DNA of 64,000 nucleotides, taken from Basidiobolus meristosporus CBS 931.73. Its lineage: Eukaryota; Basidiobolomycota; Basidiobolomycetes; Basidiobolales; Basidiobolaceae. The position numbers were made by a program, and so were the translations under genes. The notes under the pieces are model-generated. The model saw only the letters and a program-made list of their open reading frames with translations, was not told where the DNA came from and did no database searches. Positions 24,472-34,210 of the stretch are shown piece by piece. Where the stretch lies: assembly GCA_002104905.1 (NCBI GenBank), contig MCFE01000008.1, positions 62,001 to 126,000 of the forward strand, read 5' to 3'. Position 1 is the stretch's first letter; the number at the start of each line of letters is the position of its first letter.

Positions 24472-24768
24472 TCTGGCGTGTGGAATAGAGAGAGAGATCG
24501 AAACCGGGCTGGCATAACCAGAACCTCATTGATCTATAAACTCCCCCCTTAGCGAGAAGCGATTTTTTTCTTTTTTTTGTCGAAAAATAGGGCGGATTTG
24601 AGCGGTGAAAAAAACCCATGATCCCTCGAATGTGAATCAGGATTTCCTTGCGTACGGATTGGCTGGTGTGGACGGGCGGAGAGTAATGTAATTAAGGCCA
24701 GTCATTTCCATGCTCTTTCTTCCTCTTCTAATTCAACTCCCGTTAGTTGGAACGAAACTACATTCATA
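24472..24768. promoter_or_regulatory. Divergent promoter, BUD20 / eL33 copy B
   Basis: 297 bp between two start codons. An interrupted T tract at 24562-24578 resembles the tract found between eL33 copy A and NOP14. A pyrimidine-rich leader (near 24715-24735) precedes the eL33 ATG, as expected for a ribosomal-protein gene. Confidence 0.55.
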
Positions 24769-25209
24769 ATGGCCCAACCAGTCCGGTAAGTCGTCATCCA
24801 GAAACGTTTGCTTTCATCCATCCACGATACGTAGCTGAGGGGCGGATGCGAGCGCAAGTGTAGTTCATTCACCGTTCTAACCTAGCCTTTCTGTTCATTC
24901 AGTCTTTACTCCAAGGGTCGCGTCCTAGGCTTCAAGCGCGCCAAGCGTAACCAAAGAGTCAACACCTCCTTGATCCAACTCGAGAACGTCGCCACCAAGG
25001 AGGACACCCAATTCTACCTTGGCAAGAGAGTAGCCTATGTCTACCGTGCCAAGCGTGAGATCAACGGATCCAAGGTCAGAGTCATCTGGGGCCGTGTCAC
25101 CCGCCCTCACGGAAACTCCGGAGTTGTCAAGGCCAAGTTCAGAAGCAACTTGCCCCCTCACTCCTTCGGCGCCTCTGTCCGTGTCATGATGTATCCTTCC
25201 CGTGTTTAA
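24769..25209 (+). CDS. RPL33B: Ribosomal protein eL33 (L35Ae), copy B
   Basis: Exons 24769-24785 (17 nt) and 24903-25209 encode the same 107-residue protein as copy A. The intron (24786-24902) interrupts codon 6 at the identical position but shows no visible similarity to the copy A intron. The exon 2 sequences are almost base-for-base identical and the match stops a few bases past the stop codon. The product is a 60S ribosomal protein. This is the last recognisable host gene before the repeat-filled part of the window. Confidence 0.97.
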
Positions 25210-26139
25210 GTAAACGGGTGGTGTAAGGAAAAGATGCATCCAATCCTTTGCCTTAAATAAAGTCATTATAGATTGACTTTAATCGGTGTTTCTTGGTGTG
25301 TGTGGTCGGTCGGACTAATGATGTTGTGCTTGCATTGTACTCTATCTTTCTCGCATTTTGTCATCCTTCGGAAATGGCGGAAGATGGAAAGTTGTTGCAA
25401 GGATATAGGATCCAATGCTTCCTTGGAAGCTCCCTGTATCAACCTTACATGTTGCCTATGAATGTGTGAGGTGACTATAGTATTATGAAGTCATGTTTAA
25501 TTTATCACGCATACTTTAGTCAAGTTTACCGGATTATTCAATCTAGACACCCGCTATTTGTCCATAGCCACATAAATACTCTGGTTTTTGCCATGCTGGC
25601 ACTTTCGTTATATTCTAAGGTGACCAATCCTATTTGAAGTCAACTTGGGGACCTCGAGGAAGTTGCGTTTAGGAATGCATGGTTCTTGCTTAATGCTTCA
25701 TATAATATTTTTTGTTGCAAATTGTTTGCTTAGCGCCTAGTTATTAGTATGCATAGTTATTGTACTTATTAAGACATTTTTGTTTATTGACGGTGAAAAT
25801 TCTGTTGACCATTTTCTCCAAATTTTCCAAAAGACTCTAAAGTTTCTGGACATGCTGTCATTACCTTCCTGTGCATTCTCAATATGTTTGTTTTTACCCC
25901 TACCAGGTACAGATGCAAGCACAACTCTTGCATACAGTATTTTGTCAACTGGAGCAACACAGCCTGTCAACTCTACCAATTACTCCTATTATTTTCACAA
26001 CACTTTGCACACATATTCTTAGAACTTCCTCAATGTATTCCACATATTGTATTGCTATTATCTTACAGAAGCTCAGACATGACACAATCTACCTCTATTT
26101 GGGATTTTGGGGCTAGCTTTTTCTTTGATCTTTAATAAG
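25210..26139. other. AT-rich transition zone, no gene recognised
   Basis: From the eL33 copy B 3' end the sequence becomes A+T-rich with only short, overlapping frames (25737-26135). None has a domain. It marks the boundary between the gene block and the retrotransposon block. Confidence 0.5.
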
Positions 26140-26372
26140 TAAATTTTGTAAATGCCCCTGAATATTCACCTTGCTTAGTCACTAAGATTGTAGTCTACAA
26201 ATCTTTGCAAATTCCCGCCCAAAATCTCTGTTAGGATTCAATTGGAATAATATCTATCAAAACATCAGCAGCCTAGAATATGAGAAAAGTCAAAGTTGTT
26301 CAAAAAGCCCAAGCTTTGCACACATGTTTTTGTGACATTGATGAGCATATTTTACATGTTTGTTTCACCAAG
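26140..26372 (+). repeat. Decayed, truncated copia LTR
   Basis: Aligns by eye to the first two thirds of the copia LTR at 33847-34195 (shared AATATTCACC, TTAGTCACT and AAGCTTTGCACACATG landmarks), with many substitutions. The LTR end and early gag are missing. The match passes directly into the gag fragment that follows. Confidence 0.7.
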
Positions 26373-26660
26373 GCTTAAATAGCATATATGGAAGTCTCCT
26401 GGATGAAGAAGCAAGAAACTCCAGTGCTAATAAGAAGGAAAAAGACAACACTTTAATGAGCAATGATAACCACCAAAGGAGGTATCCAAGACCCTACAAA
26501 GGCAACAGCAACCTGTTCTGTAACTACTGCAAAAGGAAAGGACAGCAACCTTCCATGCAGCTACCTCAAAAGGGAGGGACACATCCAATTGATACTTTCC
26601 AAAGAGAAATTCTCAGCAGAAATTGCCAGAATATGGAAATGCTGCAACATTGAGGATATG
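26373..26660 (+). pseudogene. Copia gag fragment with zinc knuckle
   Basis: Reads as the gag C-terminal part of the copia element at 34.2 kb: SLLDEEARNSSANKKE and RRYPRPYKGNSNLFCNYC match GRLLDEELRKSSTNKKE and its follow-on. The frame is broken after the knuckle. Unlike the full-length element it keeps the first knuckle Cys. Confidence 0.75.
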
Positions 26661-27625
26661 TCCTTATGAAAAATAATTTGGTCCTGTGGGTGGATCCAAT
26701 CCAGATCAGCTGTCAAGATCCTGGTATGACACCATTATAATGCTGGTAGCCTGGAATTATTGACCCTCTTCACAATGTCATGATAGGAATGTGGTGGTTT
26801 TTTGCTGATTCTACTGCTATATTAGTAAGTTTACTTGACAGTATTTGAGTGGCTCTTCAAAGGGAACTTGACAGCATTATGACAGTCTTATTACAGTCTA
26901 CACTTATTTGAGCAGACCTTGCTAGCTACTCTAAGAATGCTTCTACTCATTGGGACTGATACAACTGCTTTTGTCTAATCAGAATATACTTGTACAATGG
27001 TGATTGGTGCTTTTCCTGAAGTGAGATTCTCCTTAATAAGGGCTTTGATTGTCCTTATTCTCCTGACAGTTATTTTCAACCTTGAGGTTGATATGCTAAG
27101 CTAACTGATCTTCTCAGTGTCTTCAGATATCATAAAAACCATCTAGTTGATCCTTGCACCTTATCCTTCAGCTCCATAGACAGCAGACATCAAGACATGT
27201 GCATTAAATATTCTGCTATAATATATACTACAATATCTGACAGATCCTGTTGAAGTTTCAAAGCATTTTGGGGGTTTCCAGCTTGAAAGCTTTGTACAAG
27301 AGGCTTCATGGAACATATCCTCATTGCCAGAAAGTCAGAATATGGTCTACATAAGTTCTTGCTTCATTGGGATGTACTCTAATTTGCGGTAGTAATTTTC
27401 CCCATTTTTTCTTCTTTTTCTTTTACTGCATATGAACTAAGAGCAATTCCTTCTGTGGGATGATTCTGGATTTCCTTATAGGTAGGACCATGGTGTGTCT
27501 GTGCACAAAAATTCTCATGACATCATTGGTCCAGAATACTTGGCCATTTGAAAGCAACATAATCAAGGTCAGCCATTAGGAGACTGTTATAATAGTAGCA
27601 GCTTGGAATTAATGAACCTCTACAC
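26661..27625. other. AT-rich repeat-derived sequence, unidentified
   Basis: No ORF above 60 codons and no recognised element. Short phrases recur elsewhere in the 26-34 kb region, so it is probably old repeat debris. Confidence 0.4.
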
Positions 27626-27974
27626 TGTTGTAAGAGTCTTGTAGATATTGGAAGTGATTTGGGAGGACAAGTAGATTATGTGGTTTTCACTTAATGATAT
27701 ATTGAATATGAAAGTAGTATTTATACTTTGACATGGTCTTGGCATACCAAACACATAGAATAGGCTAAGGAATGTTCCAAAAACATTTGTGCAAAGTTTG
27801 GGGCTGTTTATACAACTTTCAGAATTTTCATATTCTGGGTACCTGGTATCCTGGTGAGAATATTCTAAGTAAATCCCAACAAGGAATTTGGTCAGTATTC
27901 TCTATAATCTGAAGGTAATAATCTAAGTGACAAAGTTAGGTGACTATTTAGGGGGAATTACAAATTTTACAACA
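27626..27974 (-). repeat. Solo copia LTR, reverse orientation
   Basis: 349 bp, the same length as the LTRs of the full copia element and its reverse complement. It starts TGTTGTAAGAG and ends TTTTACAACA. Flanks are TACAC (27621-27625) and TACAT (27975-27979), a near-perfect 5-bp target duplication, consistent with LTR-LTR recombination after insertion. Confidence 0.85.
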
Positions 27975-28139
27975 TACATAATCTTATGATGGGATCACAA
28001 TGGTGTTTGGCTAATTTTACTGCCAAATAAAGTTAAAAAACATTATGGTATTTTGGTAGTGTTTTGCAAAGGGTGACATGGCATTGTTGTGGTCTTGGTG
28101 CACTCTACAACCATTTGAGGGAATCCAGCCAGCCAGTAC

Positions 28140-28516
28140 ATCCAATTGCCTTATATAGTCAAAAAACTTAATTGTGTTTTGTTGGCCTCATTGTAAGCCT
28201 CTGATGGTATTATTGTGGCAGTATGGTGGCATACAGGTAGGTCTGTATAATGCTACTTTACCAATTTACCAATTGGTATTTCCTTTTTCTACCTCCCCTT
28301 GTGCAATCCATGCATTCCACTGTAGAATCTCCCCCCTTTATTTGCTTACGCACTACTACCTTTGGTATTCCACATATATTTCAAATAAAAAAAAACTATG
28401 GGCTCCTGCTTACTAACCTCTACAAACATGCACACCTGCAGCAATTGACATACTTATATCACCTCAACTTTATGGCTTTTGGTGTGATATTTGCAAAGTT
28501 GCCATATACCTTGTCT
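28140..28516 (+). repeat. R1 repeat, copy D (partial)
   Basis: Matches the R1 sequence that flanks the full-length copia: the part ending at 33846 joined directly to the part starting at 38532. It is thus a related site without the copia insertion (…GCACACCTGCAGCAATTGAC…). Confidence 0.65.
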
Positions 28517-28864
28517 TGTTGTAAGGATTTGTAGTTCCACCTAAATATTCACCTAAATTAGTCACTTAGATCATTACCTTCAAATCCAAGAGAATGCTGA
28601 CCAAATTCCCTGTTGGGATTTACTTGGAATACTTTCACCAAAAAACCAGGTACCCAGAACATCAAATTCTCAAAGTTGTCCAAACAGCATCAAGTCATGC
28701 ACACATGTTCTTGGGACTTTCCTTAACATATTCTACGGCTTTGTTATGCCAAAATAATGTCAAAGTATGAATGCTACTTTTACATTGAATAAATAATTCA
28801 GTGAAAACTACACAATCTACTTGTCCTCCCAATCACTACCAATATATCCAAGACTCTTACAACA
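28517..28864 (+). repeat. Solo copia LTR
   Basis: 348 bp, starting TGTTGTAAGG and ending CTTACAACA. It is clearly homologous to the 33.8/38.2 kb LTRs but more diverged. No matching 5-bp flanks are seen (TGTCT versus AAACA). Confidence 0.85.
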
Positions 28865-29558
28865 AAACAGAGGCAATAGCCAATCAATGCACACAAACAT
28901 AAGAGGTGGTAGAGTATCTGGGATCAGTAAGTGAAAAAATTGTCAGAGAACTAATTAAAAGCCACTTTAGTATTGAGGTGATAAATAAATTTGACCAGGT
29001 TTTTTGTGAAATCTGGGGTGCAACTATTTTTTCACAGTCTTTGCATGATGTCCTGATTGGATCAATACCACTTAGATAGAGGACTTTAAATATGTGATGG
29101 CTTTTTCATGGGATCATCACAATAATTTTGCATAGGGTTGATGTCAACCACCTGCAGCTAGTATTGTATAATGCTACTGCACCAATGTACCAAATGATAT
29201 ATTATCTTTGGCTACCCCCCCTTATACTAATCATATATTTCATTGTAGAGCTGCCCCAAGTTATTAGACTAGTTCCATTGGGTAGCACCACATAGTGCCA
29301 GTCTGTTGATAATACCGGTGTAGTGGGGTGACAGTGACACCCACTGACAGATGTGCTCATTCCCTTATTTTCAACTTCCCTATATCTCTACTACACTTAT
29401 TTTAGTTTTATCCCATTTGTCTTATCCAATCAGTACTATCCCATAAGCCGGTTGACTATCACACCTGCTTACCTTATTGCATAAGTTACCCCTCACTTTA
29501 TGTAAGATTACTAGCTACAAGTGCTTCTATATTAGGCAAGTACCCGCACCAGTACCCG
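28865..29558. repeat. Dispersed repeat, partly inverted relative to 61.08-61.24 kb
   Basis: 28870-29020 is the reverse complement, with divergence, of 61080-61240. Both contain GAAATCTGGGGTGCAA or its complement and the GAGGCAATAGCCAAT stretch. The rest of the segment is AT-rich with no ORF and shares a short block (29160-29265) with 28240-28330. Confidence 0.6.
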
Positions 29559-30256
29559 TGACACATGATCAACCCGTGTCACCATCCCTACCATTTCCAT
29601 ACCATATATGGTATCCCCATGTTACACAGGTTTCAGAATACTGATTCCTGATTGGTTGGATGTGCTGTGCCTCTTAGAACCTTCTGGCACCTACTTAGAA
29701 CATTCTTAGGTCATTCTGATGTCATTAAGATTTTGATTGATATCTGGAACCTTCTGGAACACCATGATTAGTAATCACTTAGCCAGTGAGAAAAGTATAT
29801 AAGGGAGGCTATCCCTCTACAATAAATCATCATCCCTTTTATCAATATACCAACTTGTTGATTAGTGTGATCACTGCTACCTGCTGCTACCTGAACTTCC
29901 AACCCTAGACCACAGGACACTCCCAGGAAACCGCGCTGACAGCCAACTGACCTTGGAGGCACTACTTGTGAGGAATACTCAGAGTAGGTATCTTTTATTA
30001 TATTTGATTCTTTCCCAAGTTTGTTCTTGTACAGGCAAAGATACTTTTCTGTCTTTATAACTATTGACCACAGCTGCATTCTTATCAAGTCCCTGCTGGT
30101 GGAGTTTACAGTTGTTTTGACTTTGGAAGCTTTAGTATGTTGTCATCTCAAAGGACACTGAACCCAGCACATACTTTTGTTAAGACACCAACTAAGTTGG
30201 GGATTGTAGCTCAATAGTTTTCCCTTGACAAGCTTGTGGCTTTATTCCCCTGCACA
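29559..30256 (+). repeat. Probable LTR and leader related to the G3 gypsy LTR
   Basis: The second half matches the G3 LTR at 52.5-52.8 kb: AAAGATACTTTTCTGTCTTT, CAGCTGCATTC, CTGCTGGTG..TTTACAGTTGTT, and AAGTTGGGGATTGT..GGCTCAATA. Similarity continues past the LTR end into the leader (ATTAG..AGTATTCCT). A TATATAAGGGAGG promoter-like run is at 29796. The 5' edge is approximate. Confidence 0.6.
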
Positions 30257-30839
30257 TTAGATTAGAAACAGAACCCAAGTATTCCTAGCAAGCTTTTGCC
30301 CAAGGTTATTGCACCCAGTGAACACCCCACACACAAAACACTTGAGAAGTGTTGGACATATCTCTCCCTTGGACCTATACACCACCACACCGGATTGATC
30401 TGGCACTCAATGCACTTTTTGACACTATAATTTTACCATGATGCCAGTGGTAGAATACAGTTACAGGTAAATATACTCAATCTTACTTATCTTGTGTAGA
30501 ATGGTGCTTTCCTTGCTTTATTTATTCTTCAGAATGCTCCAGACACATTTCTCTCCATGGATGTCTTCTTGTATGAATATACTGTGCATTGCTAAGTATC
30601 TTAACTATTTTACCTATTCTACTATTTTCTCCTATATATAACTTTCCTCTGTTTTTACCAGCCAATATGCTGAATCTCTTCAGATATCCATATGTATGCT
30701 CTACCTTTGCTCTGAAATTATGAACTATCTCATTTTAGGGCTTTTGCTTCCTGCTAAACACATCATTCCATGGCTTCCTATAAGCTGTAATACATGCTAA
30801 TCTCTAACAATCCTCTCCTATATAAGCTATGTCTGCCAT
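30257..30839. other. AT-rich, unidentified repeat debris
   Basis: No ORF or recognised element. It begins with the leader region of the LTR-like element before it. Confidence 0.35.
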
Positions 30840-33800
30840 ACATTTCTCCCCTGTACTGAATTCAGGATTATACTCTACCCAGAGTGCTTTGTCATTCCTA
30901 CTTCCAGAAAACAGCCCACTAAACCAGATGATGTTACCCTCAATATTAGACAATGCTTGAAACCTCACACAATGTGGCTTGTCTTAGCCAGAATAAAAGT
31001 GCCACTGCTCTGTAGAAGGTCTGTTAATTCTGACAGGGAAGGTGTCCAAAATACTCCTTATATGGAACCTGTTGCTGAACACTCTGAGATATGGAAGTCT
31101 ATTGGAGCTTCTGAGCCTAGTATTCCAAGCTTGCTCTAAGTCATTCATACCCTCTGCAAGGTGGTTCTACATTGCTGTCAGCTGGGAATGAAAGCTTCTT
31201 GGACTTTTGTTGCAATGGATGGTGGGATGAATCTTTGTAGGGCAATAGTTTTATAATTGCAGAGAAGCTTAACAAGGGATCTCCTTGAGTAGATTAGGGT
31301 AGATGGTCCACAGTACCTGGTGTAGATCTCCTCTAATGTTTCAAAGAAAATCCAGTGGTAGTGATGGGATTGATGAGAAAAGATCATTCAGATGAGTAAG
31401 TCATATTAAAGCTGGTAGGTGATAGTGCAATGGTAATATGAACTGATTTGGCACAATCAGCTTTATATATCTGATTTTCCATGCATTTTGATTAAATCTC
31501 CATTAATTGCCATGTATCCCATCATTATGTTGCAAAAATCATCCTAAAACAATGACTTGATGATTTATTGTTGCTTTATTCAAAAGTCTATAATCAAATA
31601 GGAAACCTGCACTTGAGGTGATTTGATCTGTGTCAATGCAATCTAAGATGCAACATGCCTAATATAGGGAGAACTTAACAATCACATTAGCTTTATATAT
31701 ATTGCATATAAGACCAGGTTGATGCAAATATACTACTGTAGTAGTATCCAAATCTGTCACTATGGTACCTATACCAAGTCTCAACTCATCTTTAGTACAA
31801 CCCAGACAAAACCCATCTGCCAGCTCACAAGCACAGTCCAGACCAACAAATTCAATGTTGGATCAGTTTGAGCTGTTGCCAAATGATTTTAGTATGGCCA
31901 AAGTGTCTAGGATGAGCCTTCATAGAGATATTTTGGCACTACTCATTAATGTAACAGAACTGATTACCTCAAAGAGTTAACAGAGATAGAAGAATTTGGG
32001 TAGAAAGCTGTGGTACAAGCTCAACATCAAGATGCCAGCAGATGTATATAAGAAGATATATAACAAGACAAGTATTAAGATCATGAATGAGCTGAGAGTG
32101 TGGGTATTTGATGAGGAAGCTGCACATGAACAGTTCCATGCGCAATTTGCACAGTATGGACTGGATGTGTCTGTTTGTTTGTTAACTTTTGGAACCAACA
32201 AGATTTTGAATAGGTTTTTGCCTCAAACATCAATGTACTAAGTAATATATTGGTAGAGCTAAGTGGCTTCTAAGAGCAATATAAGCAGGGCTCATCCAGG
32301 CAACAGCTCTAAGGTATCAGGCAGAGGGTAAGTGAATACCTTGAGGAATCAGGAGGTGAGCTTCAAGAGGAAGAATACAGACTGCAAGCAACAGCATAAA
32401 GATCACACTGGCACACCTCACTGGATTCCTTACCATTCCTTGCAACTTCAGTGTGCCTGCACATGTCAGTCCAGTCTGCGCAAACACCTTTCACAAGAGT
32501 GCCCTGCATTGTGTCAATGCACATTAGGTTGATGCATGCACTTCAGAGCAAAACTACCAGAACTTGCCAAACTGTTCATTTAGATACAAGTCCATTGGAG
32601 CAGGCCAAGTTACATTAATAAGTGGCATCACATCAGACTCAGCCAAGGGCCATTCCTACGCATCAAGTTGCGCCTGGGCATGGTATTACACCTGACCATC
32701 AGCAAGTTACTTCTGGTAAACTGACTGATGATGACCAACATGAAGTGTCTCCACCACCTGAGCATTGGGCAAGTAAAAAAATGTGTCAGCATGTGACACT
32801 TCAGGCCAGTACAGAAACATCATCTGGAGCAAATCTGCATGGCCAAGCTGCCATATTGCACTCTTCAACTAGGAGGCAAAATACTGACTACAAATACACA
32901 AGTAGCCAAGATGATAGTCAACAAGGAAGAAGTTAAGGTGTGCAAAGTGAATCACTACCAAATGCTTTAGTAGTAGTCCCCGTGTAAAAAAAGCCTAGGA
33001 GAAGATGATGCAATTACAATGGAATGCTATTATTTGTCATGATCCAAACAACACATGTTTTTTTGCAATCTCAATTATGCCATTGCAAATGAGTGATCAC
33101 AAAATTTTTGATATATGTTATATCTCAGTTGTGTCACACTTGAGACAGAACCTCTATAAATAAACACCCTGCATACATATAGATCATCTGTAACACCTGT
33201 GCAGCTATTGGATCTGTTTTGCACCTACCCAAACAGTTGCATGCTAGCTATGACACCTTGTCAAATCACTAGGATCAGGAATTTACTTGCTCAATGGGCA
33301 AAATGAAATATGTGATTGCATATAAGGTAGCTTGTGTATTGTTCAATGTGCCAGTTGGGGGCAATCAGCTTCCAAATACTTTTAGACCAATCAACCACTC
33401 ACATACCATCCAATTGGAATGATGGTAACCAAAATAATATGTATAAGTGTAGTTTATAGTGTAATATATGGTTATTTCCAAATACATTAAAGAAATATAT
33501 CCAAATACCAGATTTTCCTTACCATAGTAGTGGTATCCAATTGTGCACATGATGGAAACATTACTAGTTGGCACAATCATCCATGCCAAAATCATCATGT
33601 CCAGTTGTGCCATGGGGGGTAAGATTGTCCCACATAGGGCAAAATTATCAAGAGCAATCCTGCCTGCTGGTAGCCACAATATCATGTCCAATTGCTTATA
33701 TTGACTACAGATTGTGCTGCACACCCTGGCACAGTACAATGAAAAAAGCAATTTGCTTGTCCACTACTACCCTATATATTCCATACCTAGTTGGGATCAA

Positions 33801-33846
33801 AAAAACTATGGCTTCTTGCTTCCTAACCTCACAATAGGTACACACC
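30840..33846 (+). repeat. R1 repeat, copy A (continues at 38532)
   Basis: Long dispersed sequence found again, inverted, at about 45.15-46.80 kb and, in the same orientation, at about 48.0-49.84 kb. It has short broken reading frames that pair between copies: for example EQFHAQFAQ (32120) with KQFHAQFAQ (48350), and DREGVQNT (31040) with its inverted partner near 46.55 kb. So it once coded for protein, but no domain is recognisable. It is interrupted at 33846 by the copia element and resumes at 38532. Confidence 0.7.
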
Positions 33847-34195
33847 TGTTGTGAAAATTTGTATTTCCATCTAAATATTCACCTAACTTAGTCACTTAGA
33901 TCATTACCTTCAAATCCTAGAGAATACTGACCAAATTCCTTGTTGGGATTTACTTAGAATATTTTCACCAAAATACCAGGTACCCAGAGCATGAGAATTC
34001 TCAAAGTTGTCCAAACAGCCCCAAACTTTGCACACATGTTCTTGGGACCTTCCTTAACCAATTCTATGTGTTTGTAATGCCAAGACCAGGTAAAAGCATA
34101 AATACTACTTTTGCATTCAATAAATCATTAAGTGAAAACCACATAATCTACTTGTTCTCCCAATCACTTCCAATATCTCCAAGACTCTTACAACA
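33847..34195 (+). repeat. Copia 5' LTR
   Basis: Begins TGTTGTGAAAA and ends CTTACAACA, with short inverted ends TGTTGT/ACAACA. TATA-like TATAAATACT equivalents lie near 34097. Confidence 0.93.
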
Positions 34196-34210
34196 GATTA
34201 TGAGCCCCAA
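34196..34210 (+). other. Copia primer binding site, initiator-tRNA anticodon-arm type
   Basis: The bases right after the LTR, GATTATGAGCCCC, are complementary to the anticodon stem-loop of initiator tRNA-Met (GGGCTCATAACCC) with one mismatch. They are not complementary to a tRNA 3' end. This matches the half-tRNA priming known for Drosophila copia. The gag ATG at 34200 lies inside the site. Confidence 0.75.

Noticed and set aside
29768-30088. 106-codon minus-strand ORF
   Set aside because: Lies in a sequence that matches the G3 LTR; LTRs of this family are non-coding.
33365-33751. 128-codon minus-strand ORF in R1
   Set aside because: The same region in R1 copy C does not keep this frame; it is AT-rich chance coding.
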